A DNA stretch of 23,391 nucleotides from the NCBI GenBank assembly GCA_022712835.1, contig JAFLJU010000593.1, positions 1 through 23,391 on the forward strand, read 5' to 3'. Positions 1-6,814 of this stretch are shown here, piece by piece; positions within the stretch are counted from its first letter, which is position 1; each line of letters begins with the position of its first letter. The stretch is from Desulfobacteraceae bacterium. Its GTDB lineage: Bacteria > Desulfobacterota > Desulfobacteria > Desulfobacterales > Desulfobacteraceae. A program made the translations under genes and the position numbers. Under the pieces are notes generated by a model. The model saw only the letters and a list, made by a program, of their open reading frames with translations. It was not told the DNA's origin and made no database searches.

Positions 1-557
1 ATAATATAGATATAACCGACACCCAGCAGGTAAAAAGAAGCACCGATGACACCGATGAACACATAATTCAAGCTGGCCAGGGGACCTCTGTCCCGATTCC
101 CTAAAGCAATCATGGTATAGGAGGTTAAAGAGGTGATTTCAATGAGCACATAAAGATTGAAAAGATCGCCGGTGGCCACAACCCCTAAAAGCCCCACCAC
201 AAACAATAGGTAAACCACATAAAAGGAGGCTGCCCGGTCATGGGTTTCTTGTTCTACATTGTGATAGCTTGCCACAAGCGTCAGAAAGGCAATGGCCGAT
301 ACCACCACCAGCACCATGGCATTCAATAGATCAATACGGTACTCGATGCCCATAGGGGGCGCCCAACCGGCCATCCGATAGTGAATGGTGCCGTTTGCAA
401 TAACCTCCATCAGAACATTAACCGAGGCAAAGGTTGAAAGGGCAAGCGAGACAAGGGCAATGGGGTAAGACAACCGGTCTTGGATCCATACTGCCAGACC
501 CGCAAAAAGAGCACCGAGAAGAGGTGCGACAATAAGTATTGCTGGATAATTATTCAT
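1..557 (-). CDS. mrpD: Mrp Na+/H+ antiporter subunit D (partial, C-terminus off the left edge)
   Basis: This is the first ~185 residues of a membrane subunit of the Mrp/Mnh multisubunit cation/proton antiporter, homologous to the proton-pumping NuoN/NuoM/NuoL subunits of complex I. The translation from the ATG at 557 is almost entirely hydrophobic helices. It carries the family's TM5-type motif FNLYVLIEITSL with the conserved glutamate needed for proton transfer, and a PLASLNYVFIG stretch near the break. It starts 3 bp after the mrpC stop, so it is the last visible gene of the operon. The reading frame is open to base 1, so roughly two thirds of the protein lies outside the window. It could equally be called an MbhH- or NuoN-like subunit; the neighbouring genes make the Mrp assignment firm. 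Confidence 0.9.
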   Translation of the reverse strand, partial: MNNYPAILIVAPLLGALFAGLAVWIQDRLSYPIALVSLALSTFASVNVLMEVIANGTIHYRMAGWAPPMGIEYRIDLLNAMVLVVVSAIAFLTLVASYHNVEQETHDRAASFYVVYLLFVVGLLGVVATGDLFNLYVLIEITSLTSYTMIALGNRDRGPLASLNYVFIGVIGASFYLLGVGYIYI

Positions 558-560
558 AGT

Positions 561-965
561 CTATTTTTCCGATAAGCGCATTCTGAGTTCATCTTCTTCC
601 AGGGTCTGGTACCGCTGATATATCCGGACACAAAGCGCCATGGCCACACCAAAGGTTGCCACCGAGACAACAATAGCCGTTAGCATCAACACGTGGGGCA
701 AGGGATTGATATAATCGGCCGCGTGAATAACGGCAGCTGCCCCATGTCCGCCCCCATGGGCACCTTCAATAATGGGAATGGTGGCCCCACTCTTGTAGCC
801 GATGGAAACGTAAAACAGAATAATGGCGGTTTGAAAAATATTCATCCCCACCAGTTTTTTAATCAGATTATTTTTTGCAATCATGGCATAGAGGCCGATC
901 ATCATTAAAATGACATAGAGCCAATAGTTATATTTTGCCACGACCAGGGATAACAAGTCTTCCAT
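561..965 (-). CDS. mrpC: Mrp Na+/H+ antiporter subunit C (NuoK-like)
   Basis: A 134-residue small membrane subunit of the Mrp antiporter, homologous to NuoK of complex I. Three hydrophobic helices are visible (about residues 13-30, 38-58 and 88-113). The middle one has the typical NuoK/MrpC pattern KKLVGMNIFQTAIILFYVS. A Gly/His-rich loop (GAHGGGHGAAAVIHA) lies before helix 3; it is somewhat longer than in many homologues. The last ~20 residues are charged and cytoplasmic-looking. It lies 8 bp after the mrpB stop and 3 bp before mrpD, as expected for a single transcript. In the family, MrpC packs against MrpD and MrpA in the membrane and helps line the ion path; its individual role is not separable from sequence. 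Confidence 0.93.
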   Translation of the reverse strand: MEDLLSLVVAKYNYWLYVILMMIGLYAMIAKNNLIKKLVGMNIFQTAIILFYVSIGYKSGATIPIIEGAHGGGHGAAAVIHAADYINPLPHVLMLTAIVVSVATFGVAMALCVRIYQRYQTLEEDELRMRLSEK

Positions 966-973
966 TTGTCTAC

Positions 974-1798
974 CTATAACCCTTCATCGTGTCTGCCTTC
1001 GGAGACGATATTGATATAAATGATTACCATAGCCGCCATGACAGCGACCCCAACACCGATTTCAACCCCCAGCATGCCCAGGGCCCTGATGTGACCCGGA
1101 TCAACCGGTACCAGGGGAGCAAGCGCTGAATAATCCAGAAAATTTCCGCCCATGAGCATTGCAATGGTGCCTATGCCCACATAGATCAGTACCCCTACAG
1201 CTGCAAAAATACCCAAAAATTTCTCTGAAATCCGTTTCATAAGAGTTTTCAGATTATAGGAGATGGCCAGGAGAATGAAGCTGGAACCAAAGATAACCCC
1301 TCCCTGGAATCCACCACCCGGAGAATAATCCCCATGGGCGACTACATAGATGGCATAAATCTGAATAAAGGGAATCAAAATTCTGCAGACGGTCTGGATA
1401 ATGATGTCAGAAGGCACCCAATCCTTGTCCACGTCTTCAAACTCATTCCCTATTTCTTTCAACTGCTTGCCGTCTTTAAAATGCAGCACCACACCCGTGG
1501 GAACATGCCGGTAATAGTGGTCTCGTTTAGGGCGAAAGTCCCGGAGCAACAAAAAACAGGCCAGGCCTGCGGTAAACACCACCGCAGTCTCAAACATGGT
1601 ATCAAACCCACGGTAATCAGCAAGCACAGCTGTTACCAGGTTAGGGACTTGCGTTTGCTCCGTGGCATGCTCAATATAGTCATTGGACAAATGGGTGGAA
1701 GCGGGTGAGTTGGGATCTCCCCAGTCCGGTAAATCAGCAGTTCCATACAACAAGAGTCCACCGGTCAGGCAGACAATAATAAACCCGAGTATCTTCAA
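974..1798 (-). CDS. mrpB: Mrp antiporter subunit B with MbhE-like N-terminal extension
   Basis: A 274-residue membrane protein combining two modules. Residues 1-90 resemble the MbhE / distal MrpA piece: an N-terminal helix, a periplasmic loop with the recognisable stretch TAVLADYRGFDTMFETAVV, and another helix. Residues ~135-270 are the MnhB/MrpB domain with the motif YVVAHGDYSPGGGFQGGVI. The start is a TTG at 1798 inside the stop of the upstream DUF4040 gene (ATTGA overlap). It is supported by a good GGAGG eight bases upstream, so translation is probably coupled. Subunits fused this way are known from MBH/Mrp modules where the large MrpA is broken into pieces, which fits the separate DUF4040 gene next door. 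Confidence 0.88.
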   Translation of the reverse strand: MKILGFIIVCLTGGLLLYGTADLPDWGDPNSPASTHLSNDYIEHATEQTQVPNLVTAVLADYRGFDTMFETAVVFTAGLACFLLLRDFRPKRDHYYRHVPTGVVLHFKDGKQLKEIGNEFEDVDKDWVPSDIIIQTVCRILIPFIQIYAIYVVAHGDYSPGGGFQGGVIFGSSFILLAISYNLKTLMKRISEKFLGIFAAVGVLIYVGIGTIAMLMGGNFLDYSALAPLVPVDPGHIRALGMLGVEIGVGVAVMAAMVIIYINIVSEGRHDEGL

Positions 1799-2040
1799 TC
1801 TTTGGTCCTCCTGCTTGTTGAGAATACAGCGGCAACAAAGAAAACCGTACTCACCCCGGCCCCCACGGAAGCCTCGGTAAATGCCACATCAACGGCACCC
1901 ATGACCGCCCATAACAGGCACATCAAAAATGAATAGGCACCAAACAAAATGGCAGTTCCCAAAAGGTCTCGAACGGAGATGGCGGCAATCGCGGTAAATA
2001 TCACAAAGGTCAATATGATCAAATCTATGGGCCATTGCAT
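1795..2040 (-). CDS. DUF4040 / MbhD-like subunit of the Mrp module
   Basis: An 81-residue hydrophobic protein with three predicted helices. It contains the signature of the DUF4040 family (C-terminal part of MrpA; MbhD in archaeal membrane-bound hydrogenases): AISVRDLLGTAILFGAYSFLMCLLWAVMGAVDVAFTEASVGAG, split here as AISVRDLLGTAILFGAYSF followed by VDVAFTEASVGAG. The conserved acid in AFTEA is thought in the family to sit in the proton path. The ATG at 2040 follows AAAGGA at about ten bases. Its stop overlaps the TTG start of mrpB by four bases. That this piece is its own gene means MrpA is split in this organism. Confidence 0.87.
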   Translation of the reverse strand: MQWPIDLIILTFVIFTAIAAISVRDLLGTAILFGAYSFLMCLLWAVMGAVDVAFTEASVGAGVSTVFFVAAVFSTSRRTKD

Positions 2041-2042
2041 GG

Positions 2043-2366
2043 TTAGTTTTTTCCTTTCTTTTTAGACCAGGGCCGCAAACCCGCTCTCATCCCGGCATCA
2101 ACAATGGAATGAGTGGCGGTTGGACTGGACAGAAACACGAAAAATACAATCAAAAACATTTTTAAGGACAACAACAGGGCCTCAAAGGAAAAATGATGAA
2201 GATTGTACAGGGCAAGCCCCATGACCATGGCCAGAATTCCCAATGTATCCAGTTTTCCTGCCGGATGGAGTCTGGAATAAAAATCGGGCATTCTGAGGAT
2301 ACCCACAGCCCCCCCCAGGAAAAACAAAAAACCGATAACGATAAACAAAATAACAAGTATATCCAT
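2043..2366 (-). CDS. mrpG: Mrp Na+/H+ antiporter subunit G
   Basis: A ~107-residue MnhG/PhaG family membrane subunit with three helices and the family motif GGAVGILRMPDFYSRLHPAGK near residue 20-45, followed by a DTLGILAMVMGLAL helix. The basic tail (RPWSKKKGKN) is cytoplasmic-looking. Translation could begin at a GTG at 2381 overlapping the mrpF stop. I prefer the ATG at 2366 because TTGGAG lies five bases upstream and the protein then begins directly with its first helix. The role of MrpG in the complex is structural and assembly-related in studied systems. It sits between mrpF and the DUF4040 gene in the standard E-F-G order. Confidence 0.9.
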   Translation of the reverse strand: MDILVILFIVIGFLFFLGGAVGILRMPDFYSRLHPAGKLDTLGILAMVMGLALYNLHHFSFEALLLSLKMFLIVFFVFLSSPTATHSIVDAGMRAGLRPWSKKKGKN

Positions 2367-2377
2367 GATAACTCCAA

Positions 2378-2665
2378 TCACTCCATAAAAGATTCTTCGT
2401 ACAACCCTTTTCTCTTGTGGAAATACCGAGATGCAGCGATGACGGTAACAAAGTTCAAGAATGCATAGGCCAGGGCAATATCCACGAACATATCCACCCG
2501 TTCGAATAAAAACCCAATGAGCAACAACAGCACAACGGTTTTACTGCCAATGGCATTCACCCCGATGAGCCGATCCAGAACCGTGGGGCCAAACAGGCAT
2601 CGTACCAATGGCAGTGCCATGAGCAGACACAAGCCCACTGCAACACTCAAAAAAAATGTATTCAT
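2378..2665 (-). CDS. mrpF: Mrp Na+/H+ antiporter subunit F
   Basis: A 95-residue MnhF/MrpF small membrane subunit with three helices. It contains the hallmark PLVRCLFGPTVLDRLIGVNAIGSK-type loop (seen here as FGPTVLDRLIGVNAIGSK) and the VDIALAYAFLNFV stretch in the last helix, where the acidic residue is conserved in the family. The start codon at 2665 overlaps the mrpE stop by four bases (ATGA), which indicates translational coupling. It is one of the most reliable identifications in the operon because this short family is highly conserved. Confidence 0.92.
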   Translation of the reverse strand: MNTFFLSVAVGLCLLMALPLVRCLFGPTVLDRLIGVNAIGSKTVVLLLLIGFLFERVDMFVDIALAYAFLNFVTVIAASRYFHKRKGLYEESFME

Positions 2666-3213
2666 ATTTTTTCTCCAAAAACATTTGCCACCTTTTCAAG
2701 CATGAGACCCGGAAGTGCTTGGGCAGATGATTTATCAATGGCATGAACTCTGAACACCCCATCACGGCTTGCGGTGACCGTAATCGTACCCGGTGTCAGT
2801 GTAATGGCATTGGCCAGGGTTGTAATGGCAAGATCTGATTTCAGGTTGGTTTTAAAATCAATTATGTGGGGATCGATTAATTCCTTCATCCGGGGATGGA
2901 AGACCAGATACAACAAATGGAAATTGGCCTTGACAATTTCCAGGATCAACCAGGGCATAAACTGCAAAAACTTAAAGAAAACCTTCGCATACCCTGGCTT
3001 CATGCTCGGGAAAAGCAGGTCATGGAAAAAATAGGCAATCAAAACGCTGGATATCCCGCCCAACCATAATAAAAGGGGTATAAATTTCCCGGATAGAACA
3101 ATCCAGGAGGTAAACATGAGGACAAATGTGATCAGGAACGCTAAAAAAGAAAAGCTACCCTCTTTTTTTGGGACACTGCCCTTGTTAGCAGAAGTGTTTG
3201 TAGAAACAGTCAA
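2662..3213 (-). CDS. mrpE: Mrp Na+/H+ antiporter subunit E
   Basis: A ~183-residue MnhE/MrpE family protein. After a ~25-residue polar N-terminus come two helices (FLITFVLMFTSWIVLSGKF and LWLGGISSVLIAYFF), then the conserved FLPWLILEIVKAN-like segment (here FMPWLILEIVKANFHL). A soluble C-terminal domain has the family motif LANAITLTPGTITV. The frame is open further upstream to 3246 (TTG), but a perfect AAGGAG sits six bases before the TTG at 3213, so I place the start there. It opens the Mrp set 50 bp after a receiver-domain gene on the same strand with no obvious terminator between them. Confidence 0.9.
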   Translation of the reverse strand: MTVSTNTSANKGSVPKKEGSFSFLAFLITFVLMFTSWIVLSGKFIPLLLWLGGISSVLIAYFFHDLLFPSMKPGYAKVFFKFLQFMPWLILEIVKANFHLLYLVFHPRMKELIDPHIIDFKTNLKSDLAITTLANAITLTPGTITVTASRDGVFRVHAIDKSSAQALPGLMLEKVANVFGEKI

Positions 3214-3263
3214 AGCAAACTCCTTATCTAAAGCTGTTAAACACAAAAAGTGTTGGACTATCG

Positions 3264-3737
3264 CTATTTATCAACACCATAAATTCCGCGGAATTTATTA
3301 TACAGCTTTGATATGGTACCCGGCTCTTTACCACTGCTAAGCCCTTTGCCAAAGTCGTCAGGCTTGCCTTCCTGTTCCAGCCGATGGGCATATGCCGCAT
3401 TAATGGTTTCTATGAGCGTATCCATGTCCACGGGTTTGGATAAGAATTTAAAGGCATTATATTTACCGCTTTCAAGGGCATTTTCAACACTTCCGTGCCC
3501 GGTAAGAACAATGCAGGGTAAAAACGGCTGAAGATTTTTCAGTCGTTTCTGGACTTCTATTCCGTCTATACCCGGCATCTGCAAATCAACCACCGCCACA
3601 TCAAACTCTTCCTTTGCAGCCGCGTTAACCCCTTCCTCTCCGGAAAAGGTGGTTTTAACGGTGAAGCCGTCCAGAACCAGGCGTTTGGCCAAATATTTCA
3701 GGAAAGTTTGTTCGTCATCTATAAATAGGAGTTTCAT
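3264..3737 (-). CDS. Single-domain response regulator preceding the Mrp operon
   Basis: A 157-residue protein with one receiver (REC) domain at residues ~1-120 and a ~35-residue polar tail. The phosphorylation-site apparatus is complete: acidic pair D7-D8-E9, phospho-acceptor D51 in VVDLQMPGIDG, switch threonine T79 in VLTGHGS, and lysine K101 in SKPVD. The tail (from ~120) has no recognisable DNA-binding or enzymatic domain, so output is presumably by protein contact or phosphorelay. The ATG is preceded by AAAGGG. It lies 50 bp upstream of mrpE on the same strand and probably shares its transcript; the partner kinase is likely one of the two encoded upstream. Confidence 0.9.
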   Translation of the reverse strand: MKLLFIDDEQTFLKYLAKRLVLDGFTVKTTFSGEEGVNAAAKEEFDVAVVDLQMPGIDGIEVQKRLKNLQPFLPCIVLTGHGSVENALESGKYNAFKFLSKPVDMDTLIETINAAYAHRLEQEGKPDDFGKGLSSGKEPGTISKLYNKFRGIYGVDK

Positions 3738-3796
3738 AATCGCCCTTTGCTAACAAAATAAAATAAATTCTTTATTTCCAATAAACACACCATTTC

Positions 3797-3844
3797 ACCC
3801 TAGGGTAAACGGTTTTTTGTAACAGAGCGAAAAATAAGAGTCAA
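3797..3844 (-). promoter_or_regulatory. Candidate sigma-70 promoter and palindrome upstream of the receiver-mrp operon
   Basis: Reading the minus strand, TTGACT (3839-3844) and TACAAA (3816-3821) are separated by 17 bp, a reasonable sigma-70-type promoter. A perfect 10-bp palindrome ACCCTAGGGT at 3797-3806 falls just where transcription would start, a usual place for a repressor operator. This would drive the receiver gene and the Mrp genes. The rest of the 190-bp gap between 3738 and 3927 is AT-rich and holds nothing else I can name. Confidence 0.4.
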
Positions 3845-3927
3845 GGCAAAAAAAAATAATCCCTCCCTAAGCCCATTGCCATAAATGCCGTTCATTTTTT
3901 GGGACTCAATAAAAAGATTATTCTTAA

Positions 3928-4800
3928 TTATTTGACCGGGAAAAGCAGGCAGGGATAAATAGATTTATCGGCGATATTGCGTGAAATAGACCCCAGCCAC
4001 CGTTCGACAATGGCATTTTTTTCACTGAATCCCATGATAATCATGGTGGCCTGGTACTCTTTGGCAGCCTTTAATATTTCTTTCTCAGGATCACCCACAT
4101 AAACATGGGGCCGTGCTTTCACCCCGGCAGCCTCAAATTCATCACACAGATCATCCAGCCGTTTTCTTTCTTTTTTTCTCACCTTCTGAACCGCATGGGT
4201 GTCGGGTTGTTTCAGGTCTTTTTCGCCGACCACATGCATGACGTGCAACTCCCCTATTACCTGATTCAATCCTTTGATGCAATTGACGGCATGATCACTG
4301 CTGCTGGACCAGGAAGTGGCCAAAAGAGGCCTTTGAAAAAGTTGCTCCGGCACCATTTTATCTTCTATCAAATGCTTGAATACCAAAATAGGAATCTGGG
4401 TTCTGCGGGTCAACTCCGAAATATCCGACCGGGAATAAAGTTGCTCTAACCGCCCTTTGTGGGACCTGCCAACGACCATCAGGTCAGGTTTTTCCGCCTC
4501 AATCACCTTTAAAATTTCAGGGATCAATGCAGACACCTCAATATAAGCCCCCACCTCCATGCCCAACTCAAATAAATTTTCTGCCCAGTCAATGAACCGG
4601 ATATTGGCCGTTTCTTTGAGCTTCACTTCCTCTTCCTTTAAATACCCTCCACCCCTTTTCATAGCCACCTGGTCCCGTTCAATCACATTCAAAAAAACCA
4701 CATGATCAAGTGCTGCCTTCCGAAGGCTCAACAATGAATTTAATGCATCATAGCAAAGCTCTTCAAACTTGGTTACAAACAATAGTTTCTTTATCTTCAT
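3928..4800 (-). CDS. Tandem universal stress protein (two Usp domains)
   Basis: A 290-residue cytoplasmic protein made of two UspA folds, at residues ~1-143 and ~152-290, like the UspE class. Domain 1 shows the Usp pattern KPDLMVVGRSHKG followed by SDISELTRRTQIPILVFK. Domain 2 shows YQATMIIMGFSEKNAIVERWLGS and ISRNIADKSIYPCLLFPV. The ATP-binding G-x2-G-x9-G-S/T signature is only partial in both (domain 2 keeps a terminal GS), so nucleotide binding is uncertain. In bacteria, USPs modulate stress tolerance and sometimes ion transporters by direct contact. Its place between two receiver genes, beside Na+/H+ antiporters, makes a link to ion or energy stress plausible but unproven. A GGGAG lies rather far (about 14 bases) before the ATG. 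Confidence 0.88.
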   Translation of the reverse strand: MKIKKLLFVTKFEELCYDALNSLLSLRKAALDHVVFLNVIERDQVAMKRGGGYLKEEEVKLKETANIRFIDWAENLFELGMEVGAYIEVSALIPEILKVIEAEKPDLMVVGRSHKGRLEQLYSRSDISELTRRTQIPILVFKHLIEDKMVPEQLFQRPLLATSWSSSSDHAVNCIKGLNQVIGELHVMHVVGEKDLKQPDTHAVQKVRKKERKRLDDLCDEFEAAGVKARPHVYVGDPEKEILKAAKEYQATMIIMGFSEKNAIVERWLGSISRNIADKSIYPCLLFPVK

Positions 4801-4850
4801 GGTATAATTTTATCTCCCTTGTTTATAAAACCGATACCCAATTGTTTTTT

Positions 4851-4882
4851 CATCTGATTTTCTTTTCATCTGATTTTCTTTT
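4851..4882. repeat. Perfect tandem duplication of a 16-bp unit at a receiver gene stop
   Basis: The 16-base unit CATCTGATTTTCTTTT occurs twice head-to-tail (4851-4866 and 4867-4882). The right copy encodes the last codons of the receiver gene (IEKKIR) and its stop codon; the left copy repeats the same bases just after the stop. It is likely a slippage duplication without effect on the protein. Confidence 0.9.
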
Positions 4883-5258
4883 CAATGGCCGCAACCAGTT
4901 CTTCCGGCTCCACCGGTTTTTCCAGATAAATATCGGGCATGGGAATTTCCCCACCCTTAAACTCATCCAGAGCTTTTTGGGACTTTAAAAAAGACCTCAG
5001 GGCAATGCCGGTGAACATGATGACCGGAAGGGTTTTGAGCGCTTCATCGGTTTTCAAATGGCGGTACAGCCGGATTCCGCTCCCCCTTGGCATGAGCACA
5101 TCCAGGATAACCAGATCCGGAGACTGCTTTTCAATCATCTCCAACCCTTCTATGCCATCACGGGCAACCAGTGGGATATATTCATTCTCCTCCAGAACTG
5201 TGACAACAAATGATCGGACATCGGGATCATCATCCACCACAAGCACTTTTTTATTCAT
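4866..5258 (-). CDS. Single-domain response regulator (REC only)
   Basis: A 130-residue stand-alone receiver with complete active site: D9-D10-D11, phospho-acceptor D53 in VILDVLMPRGSG, T83 in MFTGI and K114 in LEKPVEPEE. The segment between the threonine and the lysine (residues ~86-112) is longer than usual, with FKGGEIPMPDIY just before the lysine strand; this could form a contact surface for a kinase or target. There is no output domain. The ATG at 5258 overlaps the stop of the kinase gene by four bases (ATGA) and has AAGGAGG upstream within that gene, so the two are translationally coupled and probably functional partners. Confidence 0.92.
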   Translation of the reverse strand: MNKKVLVVDDDPDVRSFVVTVLEENEYIPLVARDGIEGLEMIEKQSPDLVILDVLMPRGSGIRLYRHLKTDEALKTLPVIMFTGIALRSFLKSQKALDEFKGGEIPMPDIYLEKPVEPEELVAAIEKKIR

Positions 5259-6802
5259 AATCCATCCTCCTTGGTATCAAGGGCATCCGCTATTTCATAG
5301 GGAAGCCTGACAATAAAGGTGGTCCCCTGCCCCAACTGTGATCGTGTATCAATCGAGCCTTTGTGTTCTTCCACCAGCTTTCCGGTTACCAACAACCCCA
5401 GACCCGTTCCCTTACCCCCTTTTGAACTGAACATGGGATCAAACAATTGCCCTTGAGTTTTGTCATCCATGCCGCATCCATTGTCCTGTACCTCCAGACA
5501 AATCCGATTGTCCGAATCCATTCGGGTTTTAATGCAAACCTCAAATGCCTTGGAGGTATCTTCATCTTCCAGGCAGGCATCCATTGCATTGTGGACAAGA
5601 TTCAGAAGGGTTCTGTGTATGGTTTGGGGATCCAAAACAACTTCACCGATACCCGGATCAATCTGTTTTGAAAGCTTAATATCATTGGCCGCAGCAACAT
5701 CCGTCACAAGCTCAATCACATCCCCCACAATCTCATTGGGAAAGCAGAGTTGACGCTCGGGTTCCCTTTCTTTGGAATAGGTGAGTAGATCCTGGGTCAA
5801 ATCCGCCACCCTTGCAATATTCTTTTTAATGGTCTCCCATCCGATCTTCAATTTGGCGGTATCATTTTTTCTCATTCCCACGTCCACAACATAGGACCCG
5901 CCTTTAAGACCGATGAGAATATTTTTCACATAATGAGCAAGCCCGCTGACGGTTTGACCGACTGCTGCCAGGCGCTCGGACTGGACCAGTTCTTTTTCCA
6001 ACCGCTTGATCTCGGTGAGATCCTGGAAAAAATTAACGATCCCCATGAATTCATCATTTTCATGGAGTACATTGGTGGCATAGTGAACCGGAATCTGCCG
6101 ATCATCTGTTGTCTGCAGCACCATTTCCTTCCAGGGCATCTCTCCTGGCGCAGGAGATTTATTTGCCTCGGCCGTGAAGATGTCGGCTATTTCCGGGGTA
6201 TACAAGTCCTGGATGGTCATTTTATTTATAACATCACTTATTTTTACGCCAAATATCCTGGCCGCCTCCGGGTTATACACCACAATCTTCCACTCCTGAT
6301 CAAAGGCCACAATGGCATCATTGCTGCTGTGGATAAGAAGCCGCTGGAATTGAGATTTACGCCTTATCTCTTTGGTGGCCTCTGCAATTTTCTGTTCGAG
6401 GTTCTTGGTATACTCCTCCAATTTTTCCCGTATGTGAATTTTTGCTTTTGCCCGCTCAAGGGCAATGGCCAGGGCTTCGTCCCGGACCGGTTTATTGATG
6501 AAATCACTGGCCCCGTACTGAAGGGCTGTGATGGTGGAATCAATATCCCCATGGCCTGTAACAATGATCACTTCGGTTTCTATATCAATCTCTTTTATCT
6601 TTTTTAATAGCTCAAGCCCGTCCATTCCCGGCATTTTAATATCCGTTACCACAATATCCGGGGATTCTGACTTAAACTTCTCCAACCCCTGTTCACCATT
6701 AAAGGCGGTAATGGTTTCATACCCATCACTTCTCAATGACATGGACAATAGACGAACAATTATCTCTTCATCATCCACAATCAGTATCTTGTTGGCCGAC
6801 AT
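5255..6802 (-). CDS. Receiver-PAS histidine kinase (REC at the N-terminus)
   Basis: A 515-residue cytoplasmic signalling protein. The order is REC (~5-120; D10-D11, D54, T82, K104), a charged coiled-coil linker (~120-150), a PAS domain (~152-265) and a kinase core. The H-box is RLAAVGQTVSGLAHYVKN with H290. The ATP lid elements follow: N-box HNAMDAC, G1 DNGCGM, F-box LFDPMF and G2 GTGLGL. It has no membrane helix. A receiver before the kinase usually means the kinase is itself controlled by another kinase's phosphate. The kinase encoded immediately upstream (12 bp away) is the natural candidate, and the overlapping downstream receiver the natural phosphate acceptor. The ATG follows GGGAAG. 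Confidence 0.92.
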   Translation of the reverse strand: MSANKILIVDDEEIIVRLLSMSLRSDGYETITAFNGEQGLEKFKSESPDIVVTDIKMPGMDGLELLKKIKEIDIETEVIIVTGHGDIDSTITALQYGASDFINKPVRDEALAIALERAKAKIHIREKLEEYTKNLEQKIAEATKEIRRKSQFQRLLIHSSNDAIVAFDQEWKIVVYNPEAARIFGVKISDVINKMTIQDLYTPEIADIFTAEANKSPAPGEMPWKEMVLQTTDDRQIPVHYATNVLHENDEFMGIVNFFQDLTEIKRLEKELVQSERLAAVGQTVSGLAHYVKNILIGLKGGSYVVDVGMRKNDTAKLKIGWETIKKNIARVADLTQDLLTYSKEREPERQLCFPNEIVGDVIELVTDVAAANDIKLSKQIDPGIGEVVLDPQTIHRTLLNLVHNAMDACLEDEDTSKAFEVCIKTRMDSDNRICLEVQDNGCGMDDKTQGQLFDPMFSSKGGKGTGLGLLVTGKLVEEHKGSIDTRSQLGQGTTFIVRLPYEIADALDTKEDGL

Positions 6803-6814
6803 AATTTGCTTCCC

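Noticed and set aside
693..908. Plus-strand open frame inside mrpC
   Set aside because: It is the complement of a well-supported conserved membrane subunit and has no recognisable product or ribosome site.
5933..6607. 224-codon plus-strand open frame
   Set aside because: Long but entirely antisense to the receiver-PAS kinase, whose motifs are complete; low-complexity hydrophobic composition reflects the complementary codons.
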